A stretch of DNA of 64,000 bases, from positions 18,972,001-19,036,000 of the forward strand of contig OZ017804.1 of assembly GCA_963969395.1 (NCBI GenBank), written 5' to 3'. The DNA comes from Pseudoscleropodium purum (Eukaryota > Streptophyta > Bryopsida > Hypnales > Brachytheciaceae). Positions 35,741 to 46,590 of the stretch are shown one piece after another; position 1 is the first letter of the stretch; each line of letters begins with the position of its first letter. Under the pieces are notes generated by a model. It made no database searches and was not told the origin of the DNA. It was given only the letters and a program-made list of their open reading frames with translations. Position numbers and translations under genes: made by a program.

Positions 35741-38700
35741 ATGTCGTCTTCCATTCAACCCTCGTGTGCTGAAACTGCAGATCCTAGTAATAGCGTTGAC
35801 TTGGAGAGCGCCCAGCGGATCTGTGATGTATTGCACCCAATTTCGAAGGGTTTGGTAGCTGAGTCCGAAGCAGCTTGGCGGGCTTTGTATTCGGCATTGA
35901 GGGCGAATGCTTTGTTTTGGAGACCCTACCATCGCAGTAGTGCAGTGTGGGCATTCTATCGACTGAAGGGGGAGGACATGGTTGTCGATGTGAGGGAGAC
36001 ACAGAAGTTGCGGTGTTGGGTTTGTCACCCAACTGAAGCTGAGTCAAGTAATTCAAGCGGGAGGGGCACAAGGTCGAGGAAGGGGATTCTACAGTACAAC
36101 CCAGCGCATGGGATCACCAGTATGAAGACACATGTGGAGAATGAGCATGGCCAGGAGCTTGCAAGGTATGTGCGGGAGTCAGCAGTTGAAGAAGGAGACA
36201 CGGGGAGGCAGAAGACCAAGAAGAAGAAGGGGGCACCGCCGTCTGAGATCACGGCATACTTTGGGAATGCAAAGCCCTACGCAAAAAATGATGTGCAGCA
36301 GCAGCGATTTCTGGAGGACCTAGTTTTGTTCATCGCTAAGGGATACGAATCCCTCAGTATTGTGGAGTCAGCATGGCTGCGGAGGCTGATGATGCGCAGG
36401 GATCCGAAGGTAGTTTGCCCAAGTCGGAAGTAGTTGGTGCGTGAGCATATTCCTGCGATGCTCACCAAGACAATGGACCGGTTTGTAACACCGCTCATCG
36501 ACAACTGCCAGATTGCTTCGATCACTTTCGACCTGTGGATGTCGCGAACCAGCTGGGCCACCTTTGCCTTGGTGGTGAATTTCATTGATGAGGGCTGGGT
36601 TCCTCGACATGTAACAGTTGGACTGTTCGAGGCACAAGACACATCAGGAGCAGCGTTGGCCAAGATTGTCAAGCCCTTGTTGGAGCAGTTCAAGCTCACT
36701 GACAAGATTGTGGCCTGTGTGAAGGACGAGGGTGCGAATTTGGTGACGCTGGAGAAGGCTCTGCAGCTCACAGTGTCGTGTGATGTTCTGGGGTTACCAA
36801 AGCCCTTCTCATCTGCTTGTTTTGGTCATATCATGTCAAAGGTATGCAATTTCCTTATGGCCATGTCTATTGTGTTCCTCGTTTTGGTGAATTTGTGTTT
36901 ATCTCAATCTGTGTGTATCTCAATCTGTGTGGTACCTTGGCTATGGCATATCCTCTGTGGCTGTCAATCCTGGTTATTGTTATGGTCATTGATGAATCTT
37001 GCGTGTATGTTTTTTGTTATGTTTCCTTGATGTGTATGGCTGTCAGTGTGTACGGTTGAAGCAGTTTGTTCTTGTGTCAATGTATGGGGCAGTCATTTCA
37101 TTTTTTATTGTTTATTTTTTAAATTGTTTTTTAAATTTAGAGCACCAGCAGCTTGAGTCAATGTCTTGCGATTGTTGAGTTCATTTACTTCTTCAGTCCT
37201 GTTAATCAATCATAGAGCTCGTGTTGTTCTTATTATTTGATTCTTTGAATTTTTGGGTTTTGTATATGCAGACCGGTTCCATATTTGATTCAGGTCGACT
37301 TATTGTATTTGTTTATTAATGCATTACGCTTTGGTTTCATGTTTGGTGTTTTTTAAACAATTTTGCGTGCTGAATAGGAGTCATCTGTTTCAGTTTGCAA
37401 GGAATTTTGATCGACAGTCCTCATCTCTTTCTACTATGCTTTCAACTTTGGTATTTATTTTATTTTATTTTTATTTGAACAATCACAGGGCTCTCGGCAT
37501 GAGATCTGCACTGTCGAAATTGATTCGGATTGTCTCTGTCTGATTCATTTTATGTCGATGTGATTTGATTGTTACTTGATGCAATTTCTTTGGTCTGATG
37601 CATGGTTCTCTTTGCTCAGATGTATGGTTGTTGCGTTTTGTTTGTGTGTCACTGTATGTGTTAGTCAATGATTGCAGCTGTTGAGTTTAGGTGTCAATGT
37701 GTATGCTTGCTGAAAGATTATGTGTCGAAGATTATGGTTGCTCATGCTGATTATGTGTGGAAGTGTATTGCTGTTTTTGTGTCTATGTGGATCTTGCATG
37801 ACTAACGGCTACTTTGATGATCATGTTTATGTGGATGATGATGATCAGGTATGCCAATACGCCACCAACGACGAGCAGATGTGCAAGGGAATGAAGGAGG
37901 TTAGCTTGAAGGATGCTCAGAAGTCTCTGCAGTCGTGCATCACTTGGATGAAGAAGTCTGGAAAGGGATGTCAAGAGTGGGACAGAGCCTGCATCGACGC
38001 GGGGCTACCTACAAGGAAATTGAAGACACCTGTGAAGACACGCTTTGCCTCCAAGGTGGTGCTGTTCCAGGAGACCCAGGAGTATGCTGATGCTATTAGC
38101 ATTTGTTATAGAAGACAGTCCTTGAAGCTGCAAGCTCGCGTTCCAAGCGGAATGACATGGGCAACTGCGAGAACTCAGACACTGAACCCAGTTGTGCAAC
38201 AGTGCGTGCTGAATCAAACCCGTGGATATTGGTTGCTCTCAGATGCCCTGGCTGCTGCGTTCCGGATGTCCATTGAGTTGCAGGGGGTGTATGATCAGAG
38301 TGCAAGCGTGATTCCCCCTCTGTAGGTGGGAGATTTCGAGTCTAAAATTGAGATTCTGAAGGCAAGGATGGCGAAGACAGCTGTGGATGTGATGAAGCCT
38401 TTTCTTCGATTCTCTTTGCAGTTTGTGGCAGACCAAGCTCAGAACATGCTGTCTTTGATGCTGGACCCTCGCTTCAAGGGGCTGGAGTTGGTGATTCAGT
38501 ACGTGGGAGTAGCTGCTGCGAAGCAAGTGGTGGAAGACTACGACAGAAAAATCCTCATTCCTTACCTCATGAAGGTGCACAAGTTCTTGAACCCTGGTGA
38601 TTCCCCAGCCACGCAGCTTGACCCTACTCCATCGTCAATTCTCTTTGGTGCTCCAGCGTCTACTGAAGAAGCCTGCGAAGGTATTCTGATTGCGGAGCTA

Positions 38701-39090
38701 TCTTTGTTCCGTCGCCTGACTATTGTGCATCCTGAGGCGGAGGAGCCCCTAGCATGGTGGAAGCTTAATGCATCCTGTTTCCCCTCTGTCTCCTTTCTCG
38801 CACGTCAAATATTAGCCATTCCAGGATCTCAGATTGAAACGGAGCGAATTTTCAGCATCGCCGGTGTGCTCACTAGTTTGCGTCGTTGTCGCCTTGGTTT
38901 GAATAACCTGGACAGTTTGATTATGATCAACAAGAACTGGCCTGATGACTCTCGGCATGAATGTCAGGTCACCTCGGTGGTCAAAGATGTGAAAGAATAT
39001 TTCGCAAAGGAGATGGAACAGGTTGATGATTTCGAAGCTGAGATCGAGGAGGTTGGTTACTTCGAAGAGCAGGCTGAAGATGAGGAGTAG
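35741..39090 (+). pseudogene. hAT transposase with BED zinc finger, two in-frame TAG codons
   Basis: The enzyme cuts and rejoins hAT ends in the nucleus. The start is ATG in CACAATGTC. Codons 59-136 hold a BED-type finger with C92-x2-C95 and H131-x4-H136. The RNase-H-like core follows, with FDLWMS (Asp about codon 264) and VKDEGAN (Asp about codon 329). The C-terminal dimerisation block reads LAWWKLNA..LARQILAIPGS, then ETERIFSIAG. An intron, 36842-37848 (GTATGC..ATCAG), joins MSK to VCQYATNDEQ in phase 0. The stop at 36431-36433 (PSRK*LVREH) and the stop at 38323-38325 (IPPL*VGDF) are both TAG, with the same frame continuing on each side for hundreds of codons. A C-to-T change of CAG (Gln) would explain each. 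Without them the product would be about 780 residues, a normal length. The acidic tail ends at TAG 39088-39090. Confidence 0.93.
36842..37848 (+). other. Intron in hAT transposase, flanked by 8-bp direct repeat
   Basis: This is a T-rich 1007-bp intron with GT..AG ends. AGGTATGC occurs at both boundaries (36840-36847 and 37847-37854), so exon sequence is recovered seamlessly either by splicing or by deleting one repeat and the insert. No terminal inverted repeats are visible inside. Confidence 0.8.
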
Positions 39091-39320
39091 CATGTGCAGA
39101 TTGATTGTTCGAGGCATGTGCAGATTATCTTTGGTGGGGGATTGCATGTGGCAATTGTGTCTCTTTGGTACTGGACTGCATGTGCAGGTCAATGTATGGT
39201 GCTGGATTGCAAGTGGTCTTTGATTGCTGGTTATCTTTGATTGCAAGTGGTCTACTGGATTGCTGATTATCTTTGGTCTGTGATTGCGGTTGCAGGTTGT
39301 TTGCAAATTCGCCCAATGGA
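39091..39320. repeat. Short subterminal repeats in the hAT 3' tail
   Basis: Motifs GCATGTGCAG, GATTGCA(A/T)GTGG and GATTATCTTTGGT recur several times within about 230 bp. hAT elements commonly carry subterminal repeats bound by their transposase; that role here is inferred. Confidence 0.55.
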
Positions 39321-39707
39321 TTCGTGGCAGTTGTAGGCAGTTGCGATTATAGTAGCCAGAATGACGTAGAGCAGGATTCACCAATACAATTCCCATGGGC
39401 GAATAAGTGCCTTTGAAATGTACTCTCCGGTTGCGGAGCTTTTGATAGAAATCTACAGTGTCAATGTGTTGCTAAAATAAACCCTACCCGAGTTGATAAT
39501 TGTCTGGTACCTCATGTGCTGATATTGATATTCTTATACTGTTTGGAATTTGCCGCTGATGACATTATTCATATCAGTACTATATTTGTGAAAATGGGAA
39601 AAATGCAATACCATGTACCCTACTCATCCGGGTTTCTAAGGAATCTTGATTATCCTAAACCGGCTGGTATGACTAAATGGTGATAACAGACCAACACTGG
39701 TTAATAC

Positions 39708-40369
39708 ATCATTTGGAGGATTGCCGAACTATTTTTTGCACTTTAATTACTACCAAATAGTGAAATTTGGTTGCCCGCCACAAATTCCATGACATTCTAT
39801 ACTTTATAAGTATGTACTTTTATTATAGAAGGGTGCAATAATGCAAGACCATGTGTATTGCATGGATTGGTGCAATGGTTCATGGCCTAAGTTTAGAGAG
39901 TCACTATGTGCCTCCATGTGGACAAGTAGTAAGCAATGAGGTAACTTTGGGGGGCAAGGTAACCAAATTTTCAAAAAGTGAAAGCAACCCAATTTCACTA
40001 TTTTGCTGTAATCATTAGGCAAAAAGTTGGCCTCAGCTTCCAAGAAGCTACAATATCAGATTTCTATGAATGAGGAACAAGGAAGTAAGTTAAGAAGGAA
40101 GTAAGTTAAGAGCATTCTTCATTTCTACAATTGCTTTTTCAAAGTCCGTCTCTTTTGTCGGTCCGTCTCTTTTCCACCTCGACGGACGCCGTTACTGGAT
40201 TCATCATCCCCAGAGCAGTGTACGGCTCGCAGCAGACGGAGGAGCTCAGTGCACTGACATTAACTTAGTTACCGCTGCCTACCACCAGGGACCGACAAAG
40301 GCAACGCGGTTGTCAACTCCAGGAAGAAAATAAACTCCCAAATTTAGTTGTTGTTTTTGTTGTTTTTGA
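39708..40369. other. Spacer after the hAT element
   Basis: No gene. 39780-39900 weakly resembles 42690-42780. A 17-bp direct repeat, 'gtccgtctcttttgtcg'-type, lies at 40144-40175. From 40140 the GC content rises. Confidence 0.45.
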
Positions 40370-40377
40370 AAAAATTG

Positions 40378-40930
40378 GAACTTCCCAAATTTAGTCTGGG
40401 TTGATGCACGCCACACTAATTGAATTCTAATCCAAACAGACACGCATGCAACGAAGATAGGACAACTGAAAATACTGTAACTTACTGTAACTGACTGTGT
40501 GCCTGGGGATCAATTGGGGATCATTCCCGGATCAGTTGACGGAGGCGACTGATCTAGTGGACAGCTGATGAAACCGGCACTCAGACAATTCGAGGTTGTC
40601 AGTTGAAAAGCTTGATGGACTGAAACTGAATGGCTCCAAGGAGGAAAGAAACGTCCCAAATTTAACTTAACTTATCATAACTTAGACTGGGATTCCTATT
40701 GAATGCACGCCACACTAATTGAATTCTAATCCAAACAGGCAAGTATGCAGCTAAGATAGGACAACTGAAGTACTGTAACTTATGGGGATCGATTTGGGAT
40801 CGAATTGGGATCATTCCCGGATCAGTTGACGGAGGCGACTGGACAGCTGATGACGGAAATCGACAGGCAATTCTCGGAAGTGAGGTTGTCAAAGCTCGAT
40901 ATACTAGACGGAAAACTGATGAGAAATGTC
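40378..40930 (+). repeat. Tandem direct duplication, offset 299 bp
   Basis: Two units begin near 40378 and 40660. They share 'atgcacgccacactaatt', 'gaattctaatccaaacag', 'gataggacaactgaa', 'gggatcattcccggatcag' and 'ttgacggaggcgactg'. The duplicated area is GC-richer than its flanks. Frames on either strand lack ATG-supported starts and are not conserved between units. Confidence 0.85.
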
Positions 40931-41213
40931 TGTACAAAAAGACTGCTGCAAAAATTAACGGTTGACTTACGTTACTCTTTGCATGAATGAATGTCTTCCA
41001 CACCGGAAGATCAGAGCTCACACGCCTTCGAAGCTCATACCCTAGCTGTCGGTGGCCCCTGTCCGTCAATAATCAATTTCAGAATACAGAACTTTGTTTT
41101 GTTTTGAAACAAGTGGGAGACCCATTGTATTAACGCAAACAGGTGAAACAACCAAGCCGAAGGCAGGACATGAAGAGATAAGAACCAAAACAAGAAACCG
41201 GACCAAACCCTAA

Positions 41214-41337
41214 AGGTATGTTCACACTTGGTGTTAAAGAGTGTTGTTACTGAGGATTTTAGGAACGAATTTAGACCTACTTGTGAACCAGATTCACATT
41301 GCAAACATCATCCCTAACACCAAGTGTGAACATATCT
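41214..41337. mobile_element. Tiny TAA-flanked MITE (124 bp), Tourist/PIF-like
   Basis: The ends are inverted repeats of about 22 bp with one mismatch; the core is TGTTCACACTTGGTGTTA. Flanking TAA occurs on both sides (41211-41213 and 41338-41340), the 3-bp TWA target duplication typical of PIF/Harbinger elements. The short, non-coding body makes a near-complete hairpin. Confidence 0.85.
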
Positions 41338-41340
41338 TAA

Positions 41341-43500
41341 ATGAAGCTACAAAGGGAAGGCCCATGCTTGCTCTAGATAATCCTAGTGGCTGATCTATTG
41401 AAGCTAGAATCGGAGAATGAATCCACACATTATCAAAGTTCTTCCATATGGTGTTGGCATACTCAAGGTTGAGAATCTAGAGAATTTGAAACTCAAGTTT
41501 GCAAAACCTCTTTTGAAACATTAACTTAAGTCATTTGTTTCTAAAAAAGAAAGAAACATTAACTTAAAAACATCCAAAAAACGGAAGTGAAGGAGTACAT
41601 CTTCAATTTTGTTTTCACAAGAGTAATTCCTTGTGCAATGCCCATGATTTATAGGCAAGCTTGCATTCAAGATTTTATGTAATGAGAGAAGTTGTAAATC
41701 ATGGGAAGCACAAGGGCCTTGCTTTGGATTTCAAGAATGTTATAAACCTCATTAGTACATAGTCATGATATTTTCAACACTTTTATAGGAACTAACCTAT
41801 TTTTTAAACACATTCTTCCACTAGTAATGAAATCCTTTGAAATCATCATATAACCTTGATGAAAACTTTTTGTCTAAATTTTAAGTTCAATTTTTCCTCA
41901 AAGGATAATTTATTTTGCATAAAGAGCTCCAGATCTATATTCTACCCTCCTCCTCCTCCATTTTCTTTAGGCAGGGGGGTATGGAATTAAGAGTTGTTTG
42001 AAGCCCAAAGACTTGACTTTGACATTGTATGTGTATTTCAAGAAAAATTTCATACTCCACTTGTTCTACTACAAGGTTGATGTCTAAACAAAAGCACATA
42101 ATATTTTTTTTATATTTGTTGATGTCATGAGTAAACTGTCATTTTCATTTCAAATATTTTTGCAAGTCTTCAATAGGATTTGAAGTACCAAGTGACCACA
42201 ATAGTCACATAGCTTAAGAATAGACAAAAAAAAAATTTCCACATGCTTCATGTACCTCCCTTAATAAGCTCTTCAAAACATTCAAAATTAAAATCATAGT
42301 GTCTATATCATCCCCTAGCAAATTTGATTTGCCCAACAAAGATGGGTTTTTTTTTCTCTTGCAATGGAATTTGCGACTTGCTTAAAAACAAATCAAACTT
42401 TGTAGGCCAACTCTCTTTGGGGTTAAATCTTTAAGGCTCTAATGTCCCAATTTTGGATCATATGCACAAAAAGGCTCAATGGACTTGTTTATCACAAAAC
42501 TTCTCATTCATTCCAATCAATACTTGACTTTATAAGCCACACTTTTGTATGTTGAATTTGAGGAAATTGAGATTAATTGTACCTATATATTTATAAAGAT
42601 GTCAACAAAAAAAGGATTAAGGCACTAATGCGCTATAAGCTTGGGATTAATTTTTCCATGCTTTTCCAATTTCCTATACTAAATAATGAAATTGATTGCC
42701 CCACACCAATTTCTTGACATTTGACACTATATAAATATTTATTGCTATTATTGAGAATGTGCTACTTTTGAATTAGTTATTAGAATTAATCATAAATTGT
42801 GTGTAATGTAAGTTCAAGAGCCAAAGTTTGAAAAGAACACAACCAGATGAAACTCTTTGCAACACCAAACAACTAGAGTCTCACAGAGTTTGGTGTTGTG
42901 TTTCTTTTATACTATTTTTAGTTAAAACCTTCTTTTGACACCACTATTACAACTAGGCATGAACTTTATGTGATTAACTCTATCGTTACACTTGTAATTG
43001 GGACTCATAAAACTCCAAGTCTACAAATAGAAAATAGCTATAGAAATAGCTATTGACTTTGATGGCTTGTCAAGTACATATAAAACTTGCCTAAAGTAAT
43101 AGGGCCCAAACCACCTACCAATATTACAACATAGAGCCCGTTTATTGATTTAGAGAAGGTCCACGCATCTAAGAATCTGCAAGTCTTTGTATAAATGGCA
43201 TTGTCTAGGACTGATGCGCATTGAATATTGTGGGCAAGTTGTCCGAGACACTTGTCAATCTCGAAACACATCGGGTAAGCACAATCATTGGGACAACACC
43301 TTCCTTGTTGCACACATATACAAAACACGTACAATGTGTGCTACCACTTGTTCTATTCCTCAACGGTCAAGACCGCCCAACCCCATTACTTTAGAGAGGT
43401 TTATTGACTTGTAGAGTAACGACTTAGGGAGTTTCTACGTGTAACTATGTGGGGGAAAGTCAAGGCAATCTAATTTCACTCTTTATAGTGCAGTGTAGAC
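41341..43500. repeat. AT-rich repetitive spacer (family H) without a gene
   Basis: Blocks such as 'ggcaagcttgcattcaaga' and 'atgggaagc' recur at about 59390-59460 and 59820-59880. No coding frame, no terminal repeats. Confidence 0.45.
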
Positions 43501-43829
43501 CCCTCGGCATCCACTGCATGTAAGTTAACAAGGTCGAATATTCAATCCCTTGTTGAGAGTGGAGTGGCATTTTGCACCAAGCTGAACGATGATGCTCCCC
43601 AGGCTGCTACCGTACTCAGGTACGACACACGGACTCCCTCCTCGGGAGATGGACTCCGAATCAAACCCCGCTTTGGAATTGCAATTGGAATTGCAATCCT
43701 TCCTTCCTTCCCCAGAGCCACTGGACTGAAGCTTCCTGGGACTTCCCGAATCCCGACTGACTGATGGTGAGCCCGGCCGCATCCGCACCCAGCCAGCCTG
43801 CTCTGGTAATACGGTAGGAGGTTCATAAA
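43501..43829. other. GC-richer spacer
   Basis: It contains the near-palindromic 'ggaattgcaattggaattgc' and CCTTCCTTCCTTCC runs. Frames on both strands are open here because of composition. No recognised product. Confidence 0.4.
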
Positions 43830-44390
43830 CGGACCATGTAATAAGAGCTGGAACTGATTTGGGGGGAGGTGAAACTTCTTCAAATACTTTTCAGTAATTT
43901 TTTCTTGAACGACAAGTAGAATCAGGGTTGACAAGACAGTCAGACGTCCGGGACGTCCGGACGCGAACGCTGTGTCCACAACGTCCTCTGACATTCATGG
44001 ACGCCGTCTGCCCCACCCGCCCCGCCCTTTCGCCTTCCGACGGCGGGAGGGACGCTGCATCCGCTGGCGTCCGTGAGGACGGACGTCCGGGTTACAAACG
44101 CTATTTTGGGGCGAACGTACTGATTTGTCAACCATGAGTAGAATTGGCATTTAATTCAAGTCGTTTCATATTTTTTTGGAGCTTTGTGAAATTAGTTATG
44201 AAATTATTTGAAGTTGAAGCAGCATAGGGCTGTAATAGCGTCCACCTCCTAAAATGTACATTGTTTGTATATGGCAAAAGGCTACAAAAAAGAAACATGT
44301 ACATGCGGTGCACATGTAAGGAGGTGGGTGCTTTTAGAACCTGTGTGCTTTTAGAACCTCCTACTTTAAGCACTCACTCATGGACTCACT
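43830..44390 (+). repeat. Repeat family C copy, interrupted by an M3 MITE
   Basis: This copy is collinear with 61755-62000 and 62450-62720: 'ttcagtaattttt', 'tagaattggcat', 'aagtcgtttcata', 'ttttggagctttgtg.aattagttatgaa', 'tgaagttgaa' and 'cgtccacctcctaaaatgtac'. The other two copies lack the insertion, so they serve as empty sites. Confidence 0.8.
43923..44136 (+). mobile_element. GC-rich hAT-type MITE family M3, copy 2 (214 bp)
   Basis: The left end is CAGGGTTGACA; the right end is TGTCAACCATG, one mismatch in the terminal part. It is flanked by identical 8-bp AGTAGAAT (43915-43922 and 44137-44144). It is the reverse-complement orientation of copy 1 and shares 'ccccaaaatagcgt', 'ccttccgacggcgg' and the GGACGTCCGG runs (compared on one strand). 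It lacks about 70 bp of the centre. Non-coding. Confidence 0.95.
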
Positions 44391-44399
44391 AAAACATCT

Positions 44400-44830
44400 T
44401 AGCGAGGAGGGCTTTTGTTTTGTCGCACTTTAACATACAATATGAAAGTTATTGATTTTTAAACTTTTTATGAAAATATAAAAATTACTTTTATTTCGAT
44501 TTTGACTATGGCAATGGCACATGAGACACTAGTCTTAGTTGAACTACAATAATATGTCCTATCCCATTGCCATTGTATAATATAAATAAATAAATAAATA
44601 AATTTCTTAATTCATAAAAAACTTTGAAATTCATTCATAAAAAACTTTGAAATTCAATAACTTTTACACTATAGGTTGAAATGCCACAAAACAAAGCCCT
44701 TGCACCCTTCTTCATGGAGAGCTTTCCAATGGTACCATAAATGCAACAAAGGGATGCATCGTCCAAGAGATCTCATTGTAATAAACAAACAAAACAACAT
44801 CCTAATTTAACCCCTAAAGTTCCAAACATT
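44400..44830. repeat. Repeat family B, two head-to-head parts
   Basis: A minus-oriented part (44405-44520) meets a plus-oriented part (44560-44830) across a (AAAT)n run near 44583-44602. 'ttcataaaaaactttgaaattc' is itself duplicated in tandem at about 44612-44655. Non-coding. Confidence 0.65.
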
Positions 44831-45059
44831 GTTTTTTGGAATTATAGATATTTTGGGCAGCTCACTACGAATGGAATTTTCATTTTTTTTTCTTTGAAAT
44901 TTTCACAGAACATGTAGTCAAGGAGTATCTTTAAGGTCCAACAATTTTCATAACTTTTGACTACATGGTTCAAAAGTTATTGCATATATGTACTTTTCAT
45001 GCAACAGTAGGTAGCTCAAAAAATTTCTAAAAAATCACTTTTAAAAAAAATAAAAATTT

Positions 45060-45745
45060 GAAATTGGTTTTCTAGATATATATATACATCAAAAGCTTTG
45101 AACCTTTCCATTTGGATTAATAAGGTGAAAATTATAAGGAGTTTTAGTTTGTGGGCAATTGTGAATTGTCCACTCTTAAAAAAAAAGCTTTGAAATCCTT
45201 TATATAACTCAATTTTCAATATTTTGTAGAATTTTTTTCTTGGTAGGATGAAGATTGTTTATTACAACATTACAACCGTTGGAATTGGAATTTTTCAATT
45301 CAATAATAAAATTATTAACAATTTAGTATTTTGAATCATTCTCTACTTTTTTCTACTTACTATATTTTTTCTATATGTTTTACAATTCCAAATGATCTGA
45401 AATTTTTCAAGCATGTAGCCAACTCATCTTGAAGAAAGAATCTAAAGATGCACAATGATTTTGAAGATTTTTTTCATTAAAATGTGACCTTGTGAAGTGC
45501 AACTGCCCGTATTTTCATAGGGCCAGAAAATGTTTTTTTTATCAATTCAAACACTATTATCTTGTAATCTACATGGCGATAATTTCTGAATTTTTTTCCA
45601 CATGTTCTCAAACTAGTGTACTACAAGATCCTATGGTTACATGTGCCTAATTTTGTTTCCAATTTTTTTTTGATACTTATACTAGAAATGACAGTTTTGG
45701 AGCATTTTTGATAAAAACATAGTCAAAAACCTTTAGGGGTTAAAG
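45060..45745 (+). repeat. Repeat family G, full copy
   Basis: It is collinear with 3090-3780 throughout. This confirms the unit of about 690 bp and shows that the arm at 2230-2530 is a partial inverted copy. Confidence 0.7.
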
Positions 45746-46039
45746 GTATATAAGATGGATTGCTTTGTTGTAGATAATTTAAAATGTTTATTTTAGAAGT
45801 TTTTTTTATCAAGGGAGAGTTGGGGTGGAGTGTGATCACTCAATATTGAATCAAATTATTTGACAACCATGATTGTGTATTTAACCTTTAGGTCACATGA
45901 AGTGACATTGGGGCCATTCTACATTGGATTGTAGTGTTAGATGGACTCCTATGAGAGTTGTTCTTAGTCTTGAATGAATTTCATCTAAATGTTGAAGTTC
46001 ATCTACATTAGGGTTTGAGTGTTTAGGTGGAGAGAGCTA

Positions 46040-46067
46040 CTTGACTTGACATTGTTGTCAAGTCAAG
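46040..46067. other. Perfect 12-bp hairpin
   Basis: CTTGACTTGACA and TGTCAAGTCAAG face each other across a 4-nt loop. The function is unknown. Confidence 0.9.
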
Positions 46068-46465
46068 TTTTATGAGCGTTTTGGAGAGAGTTATGTGTTG
46101 TGCTTTGCTTTGAGATGATGGATTATTATTTAGTAAAAGCTTCACTTCTTCTCTTACATTTACATTCTTCAATTCTTCCTTTGTGGAGTGAGAGGCGCTT
46201 GACTTTGTGTGTGTAGATTCCATAGTTTCTCACTTGACAACAATTTCCTTCTTTTTTTCTTGTAGGACTTATCTTGAGTGGAAAGACAAAATTTCAACTT
46301 CTAGATTGTTGTTAATACTTGTAGTAGTCGTAGAGGAGTTTCATACGATTCCAACGCTTCGAAAAATACAAGATTTGAGTGATTTTTGAAGAAGATATAG
46401 AGTTTTGAAGTTTGTGGAAGTTTTTGCATTTGTCCCTAGAGTGAAGCGGCGGATTGTGACATCTA

Positions 46466-46590
46466 CGAATTTTGAAGATTTTCTAAACTCTAGGTATTTG
46501 AAGAATTTTCTGAAATCTAGGATTTTCGAAGATTTTCTATTAGAATATAGGAAATTTGAAGATTCGGAAATCTACGATTTTGGAAGATAT
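46466..46590 (+). repeat. Degenerate minisatellite, unit about 27-30 bp
   Basis: Four to five units of the form 'tttGAAGATTTTCTaaa' plus 'tCTAGGa' lie in tandem. They keep a 94-codon frame (46405-46689) open with a repeated FEDFL/FLKS pattern, which I judge to be a by-product. Confidence 0.7.

Larger units (their letters stand above)
35257..39699 (+). mobile_element. hAT-superfamily DNA transposon, 4443 bp
   Basis: The left end is CAATGTTGGACTGTTAT. The reverse complement of the right end is CAGTGTTGGTCTGTTAT, 15 of 17 matching, with CA..TG termini. Flanks carry the identical 8-bp GTTAATAC. Inside is a single plus-strand transposase gene with BED finger and hAT dimerisation region (35741-39090). 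About 480 bp of 5' leader and 610 bp of 3' tail complete it. The structure is what a recently inserted full-length element would show. The transposase carries two in-frame stops, so this copy is probably no longer autonomous, though its ends look intact. Confidence 0.95.

Noticed and set aside
36277..36771. Minus-strand 164-codon frame
   Set aside because: It is antisense to the hAT transposase core, which has clear family motifs; this is a shadow frame.
36431..38325. Reassigned TAG codon or U-to-C RNA editing as an explanation for the transposase stops
   Set aside because: The other genes here use TAG and TGA as ordinary ends, and U-to-C stop repair is known from organelle transcripts of some plants, not nuclear transposons. 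Mutation is simpler.
40662..41069. Minus-strand 135-codon frame
   Set aside because: It starts at TTG, crosses a tandem duplication whose two units are not both open, and has no recognisable domain.
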